This document shows positions 12,060-24,739 of a stretch of DNA of 64,000 nucleotides, one piece after another. Position 1 is the first letter of the stretch. Every line of letters starts with the position of its first letter. The notes below the pieces were generated by a model, which saw only the letters and a list, made by a program, of their open reading frames with translations, searched no databases and was not told where the DNA came from. This DNA is from Filosporella fistucella (taxonomy: Eukaryota > Ascomycota > Leotiomycetes > Helotiales): NCBI GenBank assembly GCA_030077755.1, contig JAQJZZ010000017.1, positions 558,001-622,000 of the forward strand. Direction: 5' to 3'. A program made the position numbers and the translations under genes.

Positions 12060-14410
12060 ATGGACGTTGAAGATCTCAAATTGACATCTTCATCACAGCC
12101 TGGACATCCTTCTAGGAGGCCTATAATCCTCGACGACTCCTACGCATCACCAGAAACTGCAGCATTACACGAAGAAGGTTACGAGGAGGCCCTCGTGGCT
12201 AGGGTTGAATCCCCAAAGGAGATTCTCATGTCTGCTTACGGGAAGTCTCAACCTCCTCAAATCCATGGTAAGTTCGGCGGAGTTGACGCGCGTTCACCAC
12301 TTACTCGAACAGGCTACGATACCAGTCGGACATACCCCGAGAGTTCATTTCCATACGCGGCTTCAAGCTATTCACAAGCCTCAGGCCCAGCATCAATACC
12401 CGCTCCAGTATACCAAAATGCAACTCAGCTGACAAACATGGCATACTCGACAAACCAGGTGCGCACACCGTACGATGACCAAGCTGGGCCGTACTTGAAT
12501 GTGGGATCAACACCTACTCCTACAGTTACTTCTTTCACACCTTCCAGAGGCACTCGGGATACCAAGTTTCATGTATACATCACGTCCATGTACGAACTAA
12601 TGGGCTCCAGTCCGCCGCTTTTTTACTTGGTATTTGGTAATCGGAAATGTCCAGCCTCGTTAGCAAAGTTGAATCAGCACGGCGCAGTTTGCTCGTACAC
12701 CCTCACAGCCGATGTACCACCTTACCAGAATACCACATGGACGACTTCACCCGTCCCGGTTTGTATGTTCATGGAAAGTGGTGATGGTGATGTGATGGGG
12801 AAAGCTGAGGTCGGAGACTTCTCCTACCTTGATGTTGAGGCTCAGAGTGGTAGCAGTACACCCCAGGAAGGTTCGAGAAAGAGGAAGATTTCCACCGAGT
12901 CAGCAGAGTTGATGAAGAGTCCTGCAAAACGAAACTCGACTCAACAGTTGAGACCGAAAGAGGAATATGGGTCGTATTATGCACAAAACGAGCCATCATC
13001 CACTTACTCATCGTATATGCCACAGGGAAACTCATATGGAAATATCGTCCCATACAACAGATCCGCCGCAAACTTCCAAAGCCAGGCTTCGAGACATATT
13101 GGATACGGATATTCAAGTACAGCATCTCCACCAACAATCAAAGCTCAGTCGCCTCAAGTTGGCAGTTGGAATCCATACCCTTCAATGGGCTCAAACATGT
13201 CGAGAAGTCCAGGAGTTCCATCGAACGGAGGTTTACCTAGACCTACACTTTCCTCACTTCCTTCTCCCGGTCTCTCAGCGAATCCAACTCTGATCAGGAC
13301 ATCAACTCTACAAACCCCGAGCCCTGCGACAACACCACATGGCCATCCTGGTCAGCATTTCAATGCGTACGCCTTATACCCGCACAAAGCTAAACTAGAA
13401 ATAAACGGAGATCTTGATTCAATGGCTCAAACTTGGTCAGAGGAAGAGTTTGAATCGCGGAGAAGACTCGTTATGTTCAGACGATCTCAATCGGGCAGCA
13501 CCATCACGACTTCTTTCCAACCAGTCTCTGCGGATGAACGACCACCAAACAGCACCTGTATTAGTTGCATCTACTGGGAAGAGAAGCAAGAGTGTTTTGT
13601 TACAAGCGTTGACACAATTTATCTTTTGGAACAGCTAGTTGCAGCTCGATTCACGGTGGAGGAGAAGAACAGGATAAGGAGGAACCTGGAGGGATTTAGA
13701 CCATTGACTGTTTCAAAGGGAAAGCCAGACAGTGAAGAGTTCTTTAAGGTTATCATGGCATTCCCAGCTCCAAAGCCTCGCAACATTGAAAAAGACGTCA
13801 AGGTTTTCCACTGGAAAGACCTTGCTTCCGCATTGAAAAAGATTATTGGCAAATATGTAAGTGTATTCTGCTTTCGATCTTTCATCACTAACATTCACAG
13901 TCTGCGAGCCCATCTTCGACATTACCTCCAGGACCTGCTCTTCTCACGCCAGTCAGTTCGACAGGATATGCCACTGAAGGTTCATCTGCGCCAATGTCAT
14001 ACGTCAGCGATCACCATGGAGCAGTCTCTCCCCGGTCCATATCAGGGTCTACGACATCTACAACATACTCCAGTATCCCTGCCAGAGTCATGTCCCCTCA
14101 TTCTGTTAAACCCATGTCTATTCAAGGAGGTCCTCCTGATCTTCGAGTTTCGGTACCACACCACGAGGGTTCTGGGCATTGGCAAGCTGCTCAGCATCAC
14201 ATGCCATCGCAACAATATCAGATTGCAAATACCAGCAACAGAAACTCCTGGGATATGGCAAACTATCTTGAACATAGTCCGGCCACTACCGGCGGCACTT
14301 CTGCTCCGAGCCAGGCCATGAATTATCCAAACTCTCGAAGTGTAGATACCACACCGAACGCCGACCGGGGAGTCTCAAACCAACAGAGTCAGCAGATGCC
14401 GCGTACATAG
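12060..14410 (+). CDS. medA: Medusa-type developmental regulator (MedA/Ren1/Acr1 family, DUF7082), 768 aa
   Basis: Exons 12060-13856 and 13901-14410, joined across a 44-nt intron (GTAAGT donor, CACTAAC branch, CACAG acceptor). Splicing is phase 0 and fuses ..IIGKY to SASPSS.., as I recall for this family; without splicing the frame would run out of homology. Two conserved blocks are seen: residues about 160-260 (KFHVYITSMYEL..) and about 450-600 (RRLVMFRRSQSG.., RNLEGFRPLTVSK). The rest is Ser/Pro/Gln/Tyr-rich and disordered, with a basic patch RKRK near 275. In Aspergillus, Fusarium and Magnaporthe the family controls conidiophore and conidium development and is nuclear. The 10-kb desert upstream suggests complex regulation. 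The family call is confident; the local role is inferred. Confidence 0.88.
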
Positions 14411-17400
14411 GTCCAGTATCAAGCATGATTGGCGGAAGCGGATACTTGAGGGTGTCCTCATTGGTCATGTGTCCAATGCATTAGCGCGACACCACCCCGT
14501 CTATCTCGTATCCCCTCACATGCACATTAATTCCTGCGCAACATTTCGATGACCCTGGAAAGAATCTACGATATCGCCATCATCCGGATCACGATGCAAA
14601 TCCATAGACTCATAGCTAATATCTGGTTGGCTCGCCTCGACACCCTCTCGAATGATCGCACCCTTATCAAGATCATGACTCTTACATTCACAACGCTCAC
14701 TCAGCCAAAACAGGGCTTCTAGCTTCCAGATCTTATCGATACCTTGTTTATCACATCACAATAGATACATTTCTACATTGCATTTTGTTCGGTGGGGGTT
14801 AGGGGACGTAACATTCGTCTGGTGGACAGACCGAAGAGTCCCGGTGGCGTTTCGTGCAAGCGGGCTGCATTTCATGGAGTGTAGCATATACTTTGATATC
14901 TTCTCATATCTCATTTACGTTCGTTTCTATTTTTGAAATACCAGATATCCCCTGTTTAGTTTATCTTGCATTTACCTTGCATTGTTATGGTTAGCGTGGA
15001 ATGCATCTGGGCATTGGTATGGATAAAAATGATGAGAGTGGAGACTATGTACCCAATACAAGTGGATGTTTTTAATTGCTTGATTTGAGTCTGCATCTAT
15101 GCATCTTATCTATTGTTTTTCTTTTTCTCTGGGGGGCTCTCTCGTATAAGAAAGATTTCCAATCGCACACGCGAAATATGTACGATGAGATTGTGGCTGC
15201 ATTTTGGCGACTTGGTTGTCTTAGTCTATGGCCTATTTGTCAGTTGTCTCATACTTTAGTACTTTGATCTTGGGCGTAGGTAGCAAGGGGCTGTGGTTTA
15301 TTGGGTCTGCATGCACATGGTTTACGAGGATACCTCTACTTCTTCATTTGTCCGAACATCTCCGAAAGGAGAGTAGTGGTTGGCACTTTTCTGCCTTTTC
15401 AATTTGGGGGCTGGCATTTTTGGGGGTGTTTGGGTTTGAATTGTTGGCTTTTTGCACCCCTCTTTTTTCCAGATTTTTACTTTTGGGTGCAAGCATTGAA
15501 TTGGAGATGATACCATTTTGATTTGAGGGGCTTGGGGAAATTCGCGGATTGGATAGACCCATGTGGCAGAATGTGGATGTTGATGGACGGATGTGAATGA
15601 TACCATTTGTGCTGCCAAGCACCTTCTTCTACTTAGTAACTTAATATTTAATCTGAAAAGATATTCCACACTCTTCTATGTAGTACAAATTCACTAGTAC
15701 CTACCGAATCATCAATTCGACCCTCCCAACTATTCTTTCTTTTGCCCATTCATCTCCACTCTCCTCTCATCGTTCTTCCATTCGCCTCAACTCACAGATA
15801 TCTGCACTCATCCCTTGATTGGTAGCCGAAGGGGAACTACAACGCAGTTTTCAATCATGCAAGGGACAACACCAAGGTAGATCTAGCCTCTCTAAATCCT
15901 AACTGAATACCTCCGTACGGCACAGGGAAGGGAAGGGATAATTATCTGAACCCCTGGGTCGATCACGGTTAGATCGATCGGAGTCGGACCGGATGAGGTA
16001 TACGTGCCGTGCCGTGCCGCAGTTTGCGCGTAGCGGTTTTGTTTCCTGTGTTTTTGTTTGATGGCTTGGGGCGGAGGAATATCCGTTGGCAGGGAGGGGG
16101 AGGGTAGGTATGTTAATAAGTGGTTGCTGCACAGAGGGGATGGAAGGTGTGGATGGTATCAGGATGTATAGGACCGTCCCTTGGAGAAATAGGTACGCGG
16201 AGGGTGAACGTAAACGTGAAAGTGGGATGGAGTGGGAATGGAGAGGTGATGAAAAAGAAAGAGAGGGGATGGAATTAGTATTTTATGTTTACTCGAGGTT
16301 CAGAGACGGTTGTGTTTGTCTGTGATGTATAAATTTTGGATACGTCGGAATGTCGCTGATGTAGGTGAACATGAGAGGTCACGTGCGTATTCTGATTTCA
16401 GAAATAGGACTTGGGATTTTATTAATCGAGATAGAGGGTTTGGGGAGGTTGTATAAGGGCTGGAGGGAAAGATGAAAGTGTTTGATTGGGAGTGTGTCGT
16501 TGAAGATGGGTAGATTGATGAGGTGGGATTGGAGAGAGGTATCTATGGGGTATGGTGTGTAAGATAGGTATGATATCTATGATATGTTCATGTATTTGAT
16601 TTGGAAAGTGAGTTGTTAAAGTGGATATGGTATAAATATGAGAATTTATCTACAGGGTACAGCTTGCTACTCATATATAGGACTTCTATCTCATCTTTGA
16701 ATAGAGCTTGTATTGTTTTGAAGTCGGGATTGAAAAAAGGTTAGGAAAGAGTAGCGAGGAAAGTGCCTGGCTATATTTAAAGTTATGATTACAAGGCGTT
16801 TTTATCTCTTCCGTGAGGATATCATGTTATCACTCACTTCAAAGGTAAGAGTGAGACATATTCTACGTATATTTCCCTCTTTCATGAAATCAAGATGAGC
16901 TTCTCTTGGATGTTCAAGCGGTTGGGGGATACCTACCAACATGCGATAGCGCCTAGGCAGGATGTGAATCCCAGAGCAGGGCAGCAAAATCCCACCCCTT
17001 GCTTGCATCGGAGGTCCCTCCCCTTCCAAGAATATTCCTCAGGTAAGCTACGTCCTAAACTCAGACAATCCGCATCTCACCCGTCTCAGAAATACAGATT
17101 AATGACGATACACATACAGCTTACTCCATCCACGTCCCAAAGCGAACTAGATGCAGCTAAACCCGAGCTTAAATTTAAGCATACACTGCCTTATCCCGTT
17201 GCAGCTATAATCGGCGATCATATCGACATGGCTTTGCATTGGAGGCTCGAATGACGTTAGAGGAGAGCAGAAGTTGAGGCTCTGGGATCGGGAAAGATGG
17301 GGAGATCTTGATCGGGGGAGATTTGAGGAGGACGAACGTACCTTACCTAGGCTGTGGTGATTAGATGCCTACCGGTAGGTATGTTTATGGCAATATGTAG

Positions 17401-17915
17401 GTCGTGAAAATTAGATTGAGAAGGATGATGTCACAGGGTTCATCTCTCAGGGGTTGCGCAATTTTTTCTTCCTCCCGTAGTCAATGATAACTGTCGGTCT
17501 CATTTAATTCTGAAGAAGAGACGCATTTTATTTCTCTGATATCAGATCGGATGATATGCGGATCTGTCAATTTTTACATAAAGTATACATCTCCGGCTTC
17601 TCACCACGGAATGAATGGAAAGATCTACAAACAGATGCATCATCGGTACGTTTATCTCCAATTATGGTTGGATTCCCAGACCATTTTATATGTGTGAGCT
17701 CTATATCATCGTCCATACATTACCTTACCTACGCAGAAGCCTGAGAGTCTCAGGGGTTCACTCCGGTAAACATCTCAATGGATGATGGATGACGGATGGC
17801 GAGGGACCGACTCGCCGTTCCTGGAGATACCTACGGTAGAGGGGCATATATGTATGCTTTCCCAGAGGTGAGACAAGATAGCTTGAGTTAAATCTCCGCG
17901 TATACTATTCTCACC
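14411..17915. other. intergenic 3.5 kb, no supported gene
   Basis: The first ~600 bp is probably 3' UTR of the Medusa-like gene. Beyond that, T-rich and then G/A-rich stretches (15.9-16.6 kb is strongly purine-rich on the plus strand) carry only short frames. One of 119 codons at 16895-17254 (begins MSFSWMFKRLG) is the longest, but it has no recognisable domain and a competing minus-strand frame, so I do not call it a gene. Confidence 0.5.
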
Positions 17916-19173
17916 ATGTGTCTGTTTGCTTTCCTAGCTTCTGTACCGCTGGTCCTAGCAGCTCCAGCTCCAGCTCCAGCGCCAGCGCCTGTTGCTGTCC
18001 CAGCACCAGTTCCTATTCCACTGCCCAATCCGCAGGGGTTGGTCACGAATCCTATTACAGGAATACTAGGTAGTCTTATTCAAGGAAGGGTGTCGCTTGG
18101 TAGTTTCACTTCTGCTGTACCTGCTATTATATCTGATACGGCTCAGCTTGTGGATGCGAGTGTGCCTGTCCTTGGTAAGTGGCTCCCGCTTCGCAGGCTG
18201 GAATATACTGATAGATACAGAGGCAGTCGCAAATGGTACGATTACTGGGACAGATACGCCCGCTCTCGTTCAAAAGTTATTTCAGGCTGTAAAGCCTGCG
18301 GCTACACCGACGAGTGTGCAAGATGCCATTGATAAAGCTGCTGGGGCATGGGGGATTTAGAATGCGAATTCGGCCCCACCAACTGAGCAGAATATTCTTA
18401 CGAATGTGTTGACACTGGTTTTGAACGGCTTTAAGTCTTCTGATATCCAGGCTGTGATTAATGGGGCTGTAAGTCTATATAACCCATTTCTGGTTCCAGA
18501 ATTTGCTGATGAGAGAACAGAGCCTTTTCACAAACACAACCACGAATGTTAATCGTCCCGTTCCCATATTCAAAACATTTTACAACACCATCCCAGGCAA
18601 TGCTCCATTTTCTGTGCCTGAATCACAGCTTCGAGCTGCAATATACATCCCACCAGGCTTTACCTGGGGCCAAAAACAACCCATCTTAATGTCACCGGGA
18701 ACAGGAGCAACAGGCGGCATAAACTTCGAATCAATTATCAGCAAATTGCTCTCTCAAACATCCTTCGCCGACCTAGTCTACTTTAATATCCCCAACGCTC
18801 TTCTCTCCGACGCTCAAGTCAACGTAGAGTACGTCGCCTACGCACTCCAATATCTCAAAGCCACCTCAAACAAAAACCCAGCCATAGTGACCTGGTTCCA
18901 GAGAAGTCTCAACGCACAATGGGCTTTCAAATACTGGCCCTCCGTCCGCAAGATCGTAACAGACCACATAGCGATCTCCCCTGACTACCACAGCACGGTA
19001 CTAGCCTACCTACTCTGTCCCAGCTTCGCACTCGGAAAAAGCATAGCATGTGTCCCATCGATCATCCAACAGGAATACAATTCTCAATTCGTGGCGCGTC
19101 TAAGAAGTAACGGTTGAGACTCGGCGTATATTCCTACGAATATAGGAATATGTGACTGGCATTTCCTGTAAGA
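17916..19173 (+). pseudogene. broken secreted lipase gene, Candida antarctica lipase B (CALB) type
   Basis: The N-terminus is a clear signal peptide (MCLFAFLASVPLVLA) followed by an Ala-Pro linker. Introns at 18175-18220 and 18469-18520 splice cleanly (phases 1 and 0) and restore CALB-like sequence. The frame is then hit by TAG at 18358-18360, just before ..NSAPPTEQNI, and by TGA at 19115-19117 after RLRSNG; it ends at a TAA near 19171. The nucleophile motif, normally TWSQGG in this family, reads TWFQRS, so the catalytic Ser is lost together with the neighbouring Gly residues. The C-terminal third, with the acid and His of the triad, cannot be found before the next gene. Active members hydrolyse esters outside the cell; this copy should not. 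Confidence 0.8.
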
Positions 19174-19318
19174 TTGAGACACAGGTGTCTGATCGGAATG
19201 TCTCTGTCTGGCGCTCGAAGAGACTGTTGAATGATAGCGGAACCGAGGTGAGATTCAGATCAGAATATCTGAGGTGCCTCTGGCGTGTGAGACAGTTCTC
19301 CACATCTCATTCACTGCC

Positions 19319-20904
19319 TCACCCATAAACCCCCTCATCACTCAACCACCTCCCAAAACACCCTACATTCTCCGCAATTCCTCGACTAAGCTGATAACCT
19401 CCCTTATTTGCAATTTCCTCAAAGGTCCTCTCAATATATTTCCACTCTCTACTCCCCTTTCCAAAGACCTCTAACGTAGCTCTGACGGGAAACAACATCT
19501 GAAAACAACCTGCGTTGATATGTTTTTCCTGGAATGCATATTCTACGCATCTGAGGATCTCCCTCGCAACATCTTGTACGGTCTTACTATCGCTAGGAAG
19601 CAAGAGAGCTGCGTTCGTGCGGGGTATAGGTTTGGCGATTATAGAGGAAAAAGAAGGACCCATCAGGAGTCTGCCACAGCGCAGGAGAACAAGGAGTGCT
19701 GTATTGTAGAGAGATAGCTCAGAAATACGTTGAAGTAAGTTGAAATGGAGGACTTTATCGAAGGGGACTCGAGGATCGTGACATTGTACCTCGGTGCAGC
19801 AGCCAGGGTTTTCGGCTTCCCATCTTCCTCGCCAGATATATATGTCATGTAGCAATCTGCCCACTCTCTGACATAGGTCTGCTATGTTCTCGGGGGTAGC
19901 TCTGGTGCGCGTCCGCAAAGCTTCCATATCTTCTAATATCCCAGGCAGATCAACCAAGTGATCTGAGAGTCTGGACGCAAGAAATTTTGCTTCGGGATGT
20001 TTCTGCCAGGGCACAGTCTTCCATTTTGGGTGTTCAAGAACGTTACGCTTGCGCCTGTCCATATGACAGAAGAAAGAAGCGAGACGTGCGATCTCGAAGT
20101 GAAAGAGCTCTGGTTGTGTTTGAAACCGTTCTGGTTGGAAGGCCTCAATTAACTTTGTCACACCATCTAGGTGACCAACGAATCCAATGCCGGAGGGAGA
20201 AGCTATCATCTGAGATCATTTAGAAAATCACCTTGAAGCGGTGTTAAACATACCTCGAAAAGACACAGGCTCAACACATTTGACATATTACGAATATTGA
20301 AACTAGTAGCCGGATCCTTCAAATCAGCGCCGAGTAGATGAAGAGCTTTACTATAATAAATCATCCCCATGTCCACGCTCTCTTGATGATGCTTCAAACG
20401 GCCGAAGTATACACTACTCAGCGCCCGAATCGTCTGTGTCGAGGTGCAATCCTCTCTCCCGGTATACAATTGCATCATCCACTGCGTATGCATCTTCGCT
20501 CCGGCCATGAAATAGGTCTGCATATATGACAATTGGATATCATCTTGAAATCCTTTCAAGGATATTCTGGCAAGACCTCCATTCAGACTTCTTGCTCTCC
20601 TCCGGGCTTGTAATTCTTCTTCTTCGGCCTGGACGGCTTGGAGGTATGCTTCCCTCTTGATTTGTACTCTTTTCTGAGCTTTTTGCTTCTCATCCACGAA
20701 TTTCAGATCGCGAGCGTATCCTTCGCAGGTGATATTTGCTTTGGCACATCTTTGGCACCAAGGTTGTGTTTGATCACATTTCACTCTTCTTCTCCGGCAG
20801 GTTTGGCAGGCTGCGACATATCAGCATCATGTATGAGTTTCAAAAATCGGATGGATTGTAAGACAGAAAAACCTACCACCAGAACGCCATCCAGTTCCAA
20901 CCAT
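19319..20904 (-). CDS. Zn2Cys6 fungal transcription factor, 491 aa
   Basis: Exons (minus strand) 20904-20877, 20810-20254, 20209-19319; introns of 66 and 44 nt; phases close. The first exon is only 28 nt (MVGTGWRSG) and the first intron lies just before the DNA-binding motif. That motif has canonical Cx2Cx6Cx6Cx2Cx6C spacing, Cys 11, 14, 21, 28, 31 and 38, with an RRRRVK basic core. A Gln/Glu/Arg-rich linker that may form a coiled coil follows at about 50-90. The remainder is an alpha-helical region like the fungal-specific regulatory domain of this class, with segments such as LHDIYIWRGRWE. It is nuclear and binds DNA; target genes are unknown. It is convergent with the lipase relic, and the 3' ends are only ~150 bp apart. 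Confidence 0.87.
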
Positions 20905-22015
20905 GTTGAATATGCATGCATCAAATTGATGCTTCCTTGCCAGTTACCTGTCAGCTGCATGCATGCATTAATAGTATGGTAGATCGGATCGCAATGCCAT
21001 CCAAAGCCTTGCGCAATGGAGATCGCCGGCTAAAGTTTTGCATGGTTTGGCGTTAAGTGGAGATCATCAGACTGGCGATTCCTGAGCCGTTTGTCACGAA
21101 CCTGTGCATCGAAAAACCTGTCTATTGTGAGCAGAGCTCTGAAAGTCACCATTCAAACCTTTTTTGAAGCATAAATTCTTGAAGCTATTCGGCCAACAAG
21201 AAATGAAAACTAGGGAAGTTCGAAGCATAAAGCGCAATATGCAACCTAATATATTGAATTTTGATCATTTTCAAGCCGCGGAGATTGAGAATTATCACGC
21301 TTTCTCGAAATCTAGACTCGAGACTACAAACCGGGTAGCTTCAAACCCTGAAACCTTAAGCTCGTCCCAAGAATCCGGGGATGATCTTCTGCCGAACGGC
21401 ATACGTTGCACCTACCAATTGGCATCTATGCCGGAGGGATCTCCACGCAAAACATCCACTTTCCGGGCTCTCGGGAACATGTGGCGAGAGTTCAGCACCG
21501 TTGACGGATATGTTTCCTGATAAAGTGATGATCTACCCAAGCTATGGATATATCATACTATTCCTGGGTTTGCGCTCCGTGTTCAAGATGCCCGTGAAAC
21601 CTTCAGCTCGTCGGCATTTCTCCTGAATGTCAGATTATCTGCTAATATTTGGAATTATCACTACCGCGCCGTGAGCCGGCAATTAGAAGCAGGAGTCATG
21701 TCAGCAATTCTACGTCAAAGCGGTAGGACAAGCGAAACCTATAGAGACAAAGATTCACGTCCGAAAAAGGAGAGTACTGCGATTGGATGGGTCCTGGATT
21801 GCACTATTGATTGTTTCTATTTTCCAGAATTTGTTCAGGTGATCCTGCCAGTGCAAGTACCCAGTAGCAATCTCCGAAATTCAAAGGTATGGAATGTGTA
21901 AAGTGTGCAAACTCATTGAGAAGGAAATCTTTTGTCCAAGACCCTGCCAACCAAAATTAGCTCTAGCAAGTGCTGCCTTGATGCATGTACACTTACGTCG
22001 TCTTCGTTCTCCGCC
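20905..22015. other. intergenic, no supported gene
   Basis: Contains the promoter of the Zn2Cys6 gene and, at 21913-22015, possibly the 3' part of the next minus-strand gene if its last exon uses another frame (see that entry). The plus-strand frames at 21164-21520 and 21671-21901 show no domain. Confidence 0.45.
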
Positions 22016-22837
22016 TCAAGCATCTCTTTCAATTTCAACCAGCCGAAGGCCAAATTTGCCCGGTCTTCGCCTCTTCTGCAATTGAACGCACCGTGGGTAG
22101 ATACCACGACATGCTTCACAATCTTCGGAGGGATGGCGAGTGTTTGCGACATACGTAATACCCAGCATCATGAGGGAGCGTACACAGCACCAAGTGCAAA
22201 TGCTAGAGGTTCTCAGCTCACCAAATCGTCGGGCATAGTTTGGATGAGAGACAAAGGGGAGCATCTCTCGCAGAACGACATCAAAGTCCGTGCCCTCGAC
22301 GGGAGTCAGCTCAGAGAGTGAAGCAAATGCATTATCGATGAGCTTCTCCTCTGCTTCTTCGTTTGTGGTCGGATCTTTCGGAATATGTGTAATCACCGGT
22401 GATTGAGCGTATTGCAAAAGCTCCAAGAACTTGATGGGCCCATGAAGTAGAAGATATTGGTCCTCAAAGTTCATTCTCTCGACGGTCAACCAATCTTCTT
22501 TCTTTGTACCGCACTGCTTCGGACCCTTTTGCTCGTTTGCGAGTCTTTCAAGAGGTGTAGTATCTCCAGGAAATGTAACCGATGGAGCTACACGGACATC
22601 ACGTTAGTTAGGGTATAAGTATCGTAGTGAGGTGTACTTACCAAGCTTTTCCCAGATGTAACACTCCAACCAGCAGGACTTCTGTGCATCAGACATGAAG
22701 AAATAGGTAGAGCTTATCTTCAATTCGCTGTTGGCATCGAGTGTTGTCTTCAGTAGCAGGTCTTTGTTGACATTATTGGTCTTGAAATGAGCACACATCT
22801 TTTCCCAGCATGAGGTATAGACTTCATGGTCTGCCAT
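22016..22837 (-). CDS. unrecognised protein, about 222 aa, C-terminus uncertain
   Basis: Exon 1 (22837-22642, begins MADHEVYTSCWEKM) and exon 2 (22587-22222) join across a well-formed 54-nt intron (GTAAGT, CTAAC, GTGTAG), phase 1. After ..NYARRF the model is unsure. A 99-nt intron at 22221-22123 with a weak AAG acceptor gives a tail ending ..VEIERDA with a CEAC..PRC pair, whereas another frame (begins MSQTLAIPPKIV, to 21913) looks equally protein-like. The body is acidic and helical, with no signal peptide or membrane segment. I do not recognise the family and assign no function. Confidence 0.5.
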
Positions 22838-24320
22838 TCTGTCCTGTGTTCCGCTTTTGTCTGAGTTGATGAGCAATCTAACGTGTCAGATCCAGCTTCT
22901 CCGCGCGGTATGTAGCGGACGGACTTTCTGTCGAGAATTGAGAGGTCGAGGAAATGGATGAGATTTGGACTTCTTGCGATGAACGAGCAGGTGCAGACGA
23001 GAGAAGTGCAGGAGATTCTTCCTATTGGCAAAGATATGGATTAAGAACGAATCCCGTGGGGGGCAAGAAATGGACCACGCAGGAAGCAATCTTGGGAGAG
23101 GATTTGTTGTCCCCGGCTTGTGTAGTGAAGGACGAGATTCTGGTGAAATATCGACGTCCGTTTGACTTTTCGGACGCGTTGACAAGAATGTCGAGATTGG
23201 TGTCGAGGATGGTAAATCTTTCTTGTCACGCTCAAGTCCCCAGCTGAGATGTGTTGAAGCAAGCTTGGCTGAAGGAAAAATTGATGATAGAACGACTTTC
23301 TGAGATATGAACGAGGTGTTTAGTAGACAACTGCTTGGGAAGGGAAGTCTAACATGGATTCTCTGAGCTGTAAACACAATTGTTCCTTCCAGAAGGGCGT
23401 CGTGTCGAGAGGACATTATTGTAAACGGCCTTCCGAGACTGGAAGGAGGGAAGGGGATAATCGAAGCTCGCCCAAACGACGTGATAGAAAGGTTGTCGAC
23501 CCCATCCGAAGGCTGTAGAGCCCACCGCGCTTCCTAGTCTATCTTGGAGTTCATAATTAACTACTGAATCATGCCGAAGAATCTTGAGAATCTTTGCCAA
23601 TTTCATTTCTGCTTATCACCCTGACGAAATTGCATATTGAGATTTGCTTCGTCCTCTTCTATGTCACCCCTCCCTTATAAACAGCTACGCTGCTCCCGTC
23701 TACGAGGTACGAGAACCTGCCTTGCACGCATTCTGTAACACACCCTGCGGAAAACGAACCTCGCGACTTCTACACCTAACAATACTTCCCTCTGGGCCTA
23801 CAAGCAAGAAGCTGAACTATTCTTTCAGGTGGCTTTACTATGGGCACTACCCACCTTTGGCAAGCCGTATCTGTAAGTGAAAAGCCTGATGCTATTGAAA
23901 TTGGGGGCTTGGTGAAAAGGAATTTTACTTTGGAATAGATGTGTTTCATCTGTCAAAGTCCTATGCCTCTGCTTCAGGAGCACTTGCAAAGCTCTAAGAC
24001 AATGTGTTTTACGGTCCGGTAACAAATCACAACATCCTTGTGAAGTAGAGCTTGGAGTATTTTTCCAGTCCGGTTCGCAAAACCTCGTAGCGAAGCGACT
24101 CACAAACGCTAAAGCATTTGACCTGCTTTCTGATACAAACATCTAGATTTCTTAGCAGTCAGATTCACACGGCCTCCCCTCGCACCTCGGATGGCGTGAA
24201 TCACTAGCGACGAAAGTCTTTGATTAGGTCTCCTAGAAACTGTGAAACTAAAATGAACAAAGTTCCTTGAAAATATTCAGAAATCGAAGCTACTCGCCTT
24301 GACTTCGAAAACCCCTCAAA
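22838..24320. other. intergenic 1.5 kb, no supported gene
   Basis: Frames on both strands (for example minus 22886-23416 and plus 23644-23880) overlap each other and lack domains or splice support. Probable promoters of the flanking genes lie here. Confidence 0.45.
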
Positions 24321-24739
24321 ATGTCGACGAAAACCCCATCAAGCTCCTCATCTACTTTGAAACGACCCGTAGCAGAACCACTACTCGATACTATCTCGAG
24401 GAAACGGAAGCCCACTTCCTCCAAAGCGTCAAAAGCAGTACCGGTAGTGGAAGAAAACTATTGGATTTGCTGCGGTCATATACAACAATTCCCTGCAGAC
24501 CCGAGAATGATGCATGTATGCCATACCTCCTGAGATAGAAATATCAGTACTGACTTTCAAAGTGCTTACAGGCCAATAAGTCAACAGAGGAACGATGTGG
24601 CGTCTGCAACCACAAGCAATGCTCACTTTGTGGAATTTGGGCAGATCAGGTATTGTGTCTGCAATTTTCAATGTGTGAGTCGGGGATTAGGGTGAAGCCG
24701 GACTGGACCTATGAGAACAATAAAGGGTGGGAATATTGA
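24321..24739 (+). CDS. tiny Cys/His protein A of a tandem trio, about 120 aa
   Basis: Exons 24321-24515 and 24572-24739; 56-nt intron (GTATGC donor, TACTGAC branch, TTACAG acceptor), phase 0. A Ser/Lys/Arg-rich N-terminus (about 45 residues, could be nuclear) leads to YWICC, 22 residues, then CGVCNHKQCSLC, a CxxCxHxxCxxC arrangement likely to bind zinc. Spacing is identical to that in the two following genes once each intron is removed. A second intron beginning GTATTG just after GIWADQ cannot be excluded, which would change the last ~35 residues. The fold resembles the small zinc-ribbon-like proteins often expanded in filamentous ascomycetes. The function is unknown. Confidence 0.6.

Noticed and set aside
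15322..15669. Minus-strand frame rich in Ser/Lys and plus-strand frames rich in Phe/Leu/Gly
   Set aside because: These are mirror images created by T/G-rich sequence; no coding evidence.
16895..17254. 119-codon frame starting MSFSWMFKRLG
   Set aside because: Longest frame in its interval but without homology cues; a GTAAGC donor-like site lies inside it without a clear acceptor and domain. Kept only as a note in the intergenic entry.
18358..19117. Classic RIP as the cause of the lipase lesions
   Set aside because: The nucleophile-motif changes fit transitions, but the bases do not sit in the CpA context expected of RIP and neighbouring sequence is not strongly AT-shifted.
22886..23416. 176-codon minus-strand frame beginning MSSRHDALLEG
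   Set aside because: Arg/Ser/Pro-rich composition, overlaps other frames, no motif; probably chance.
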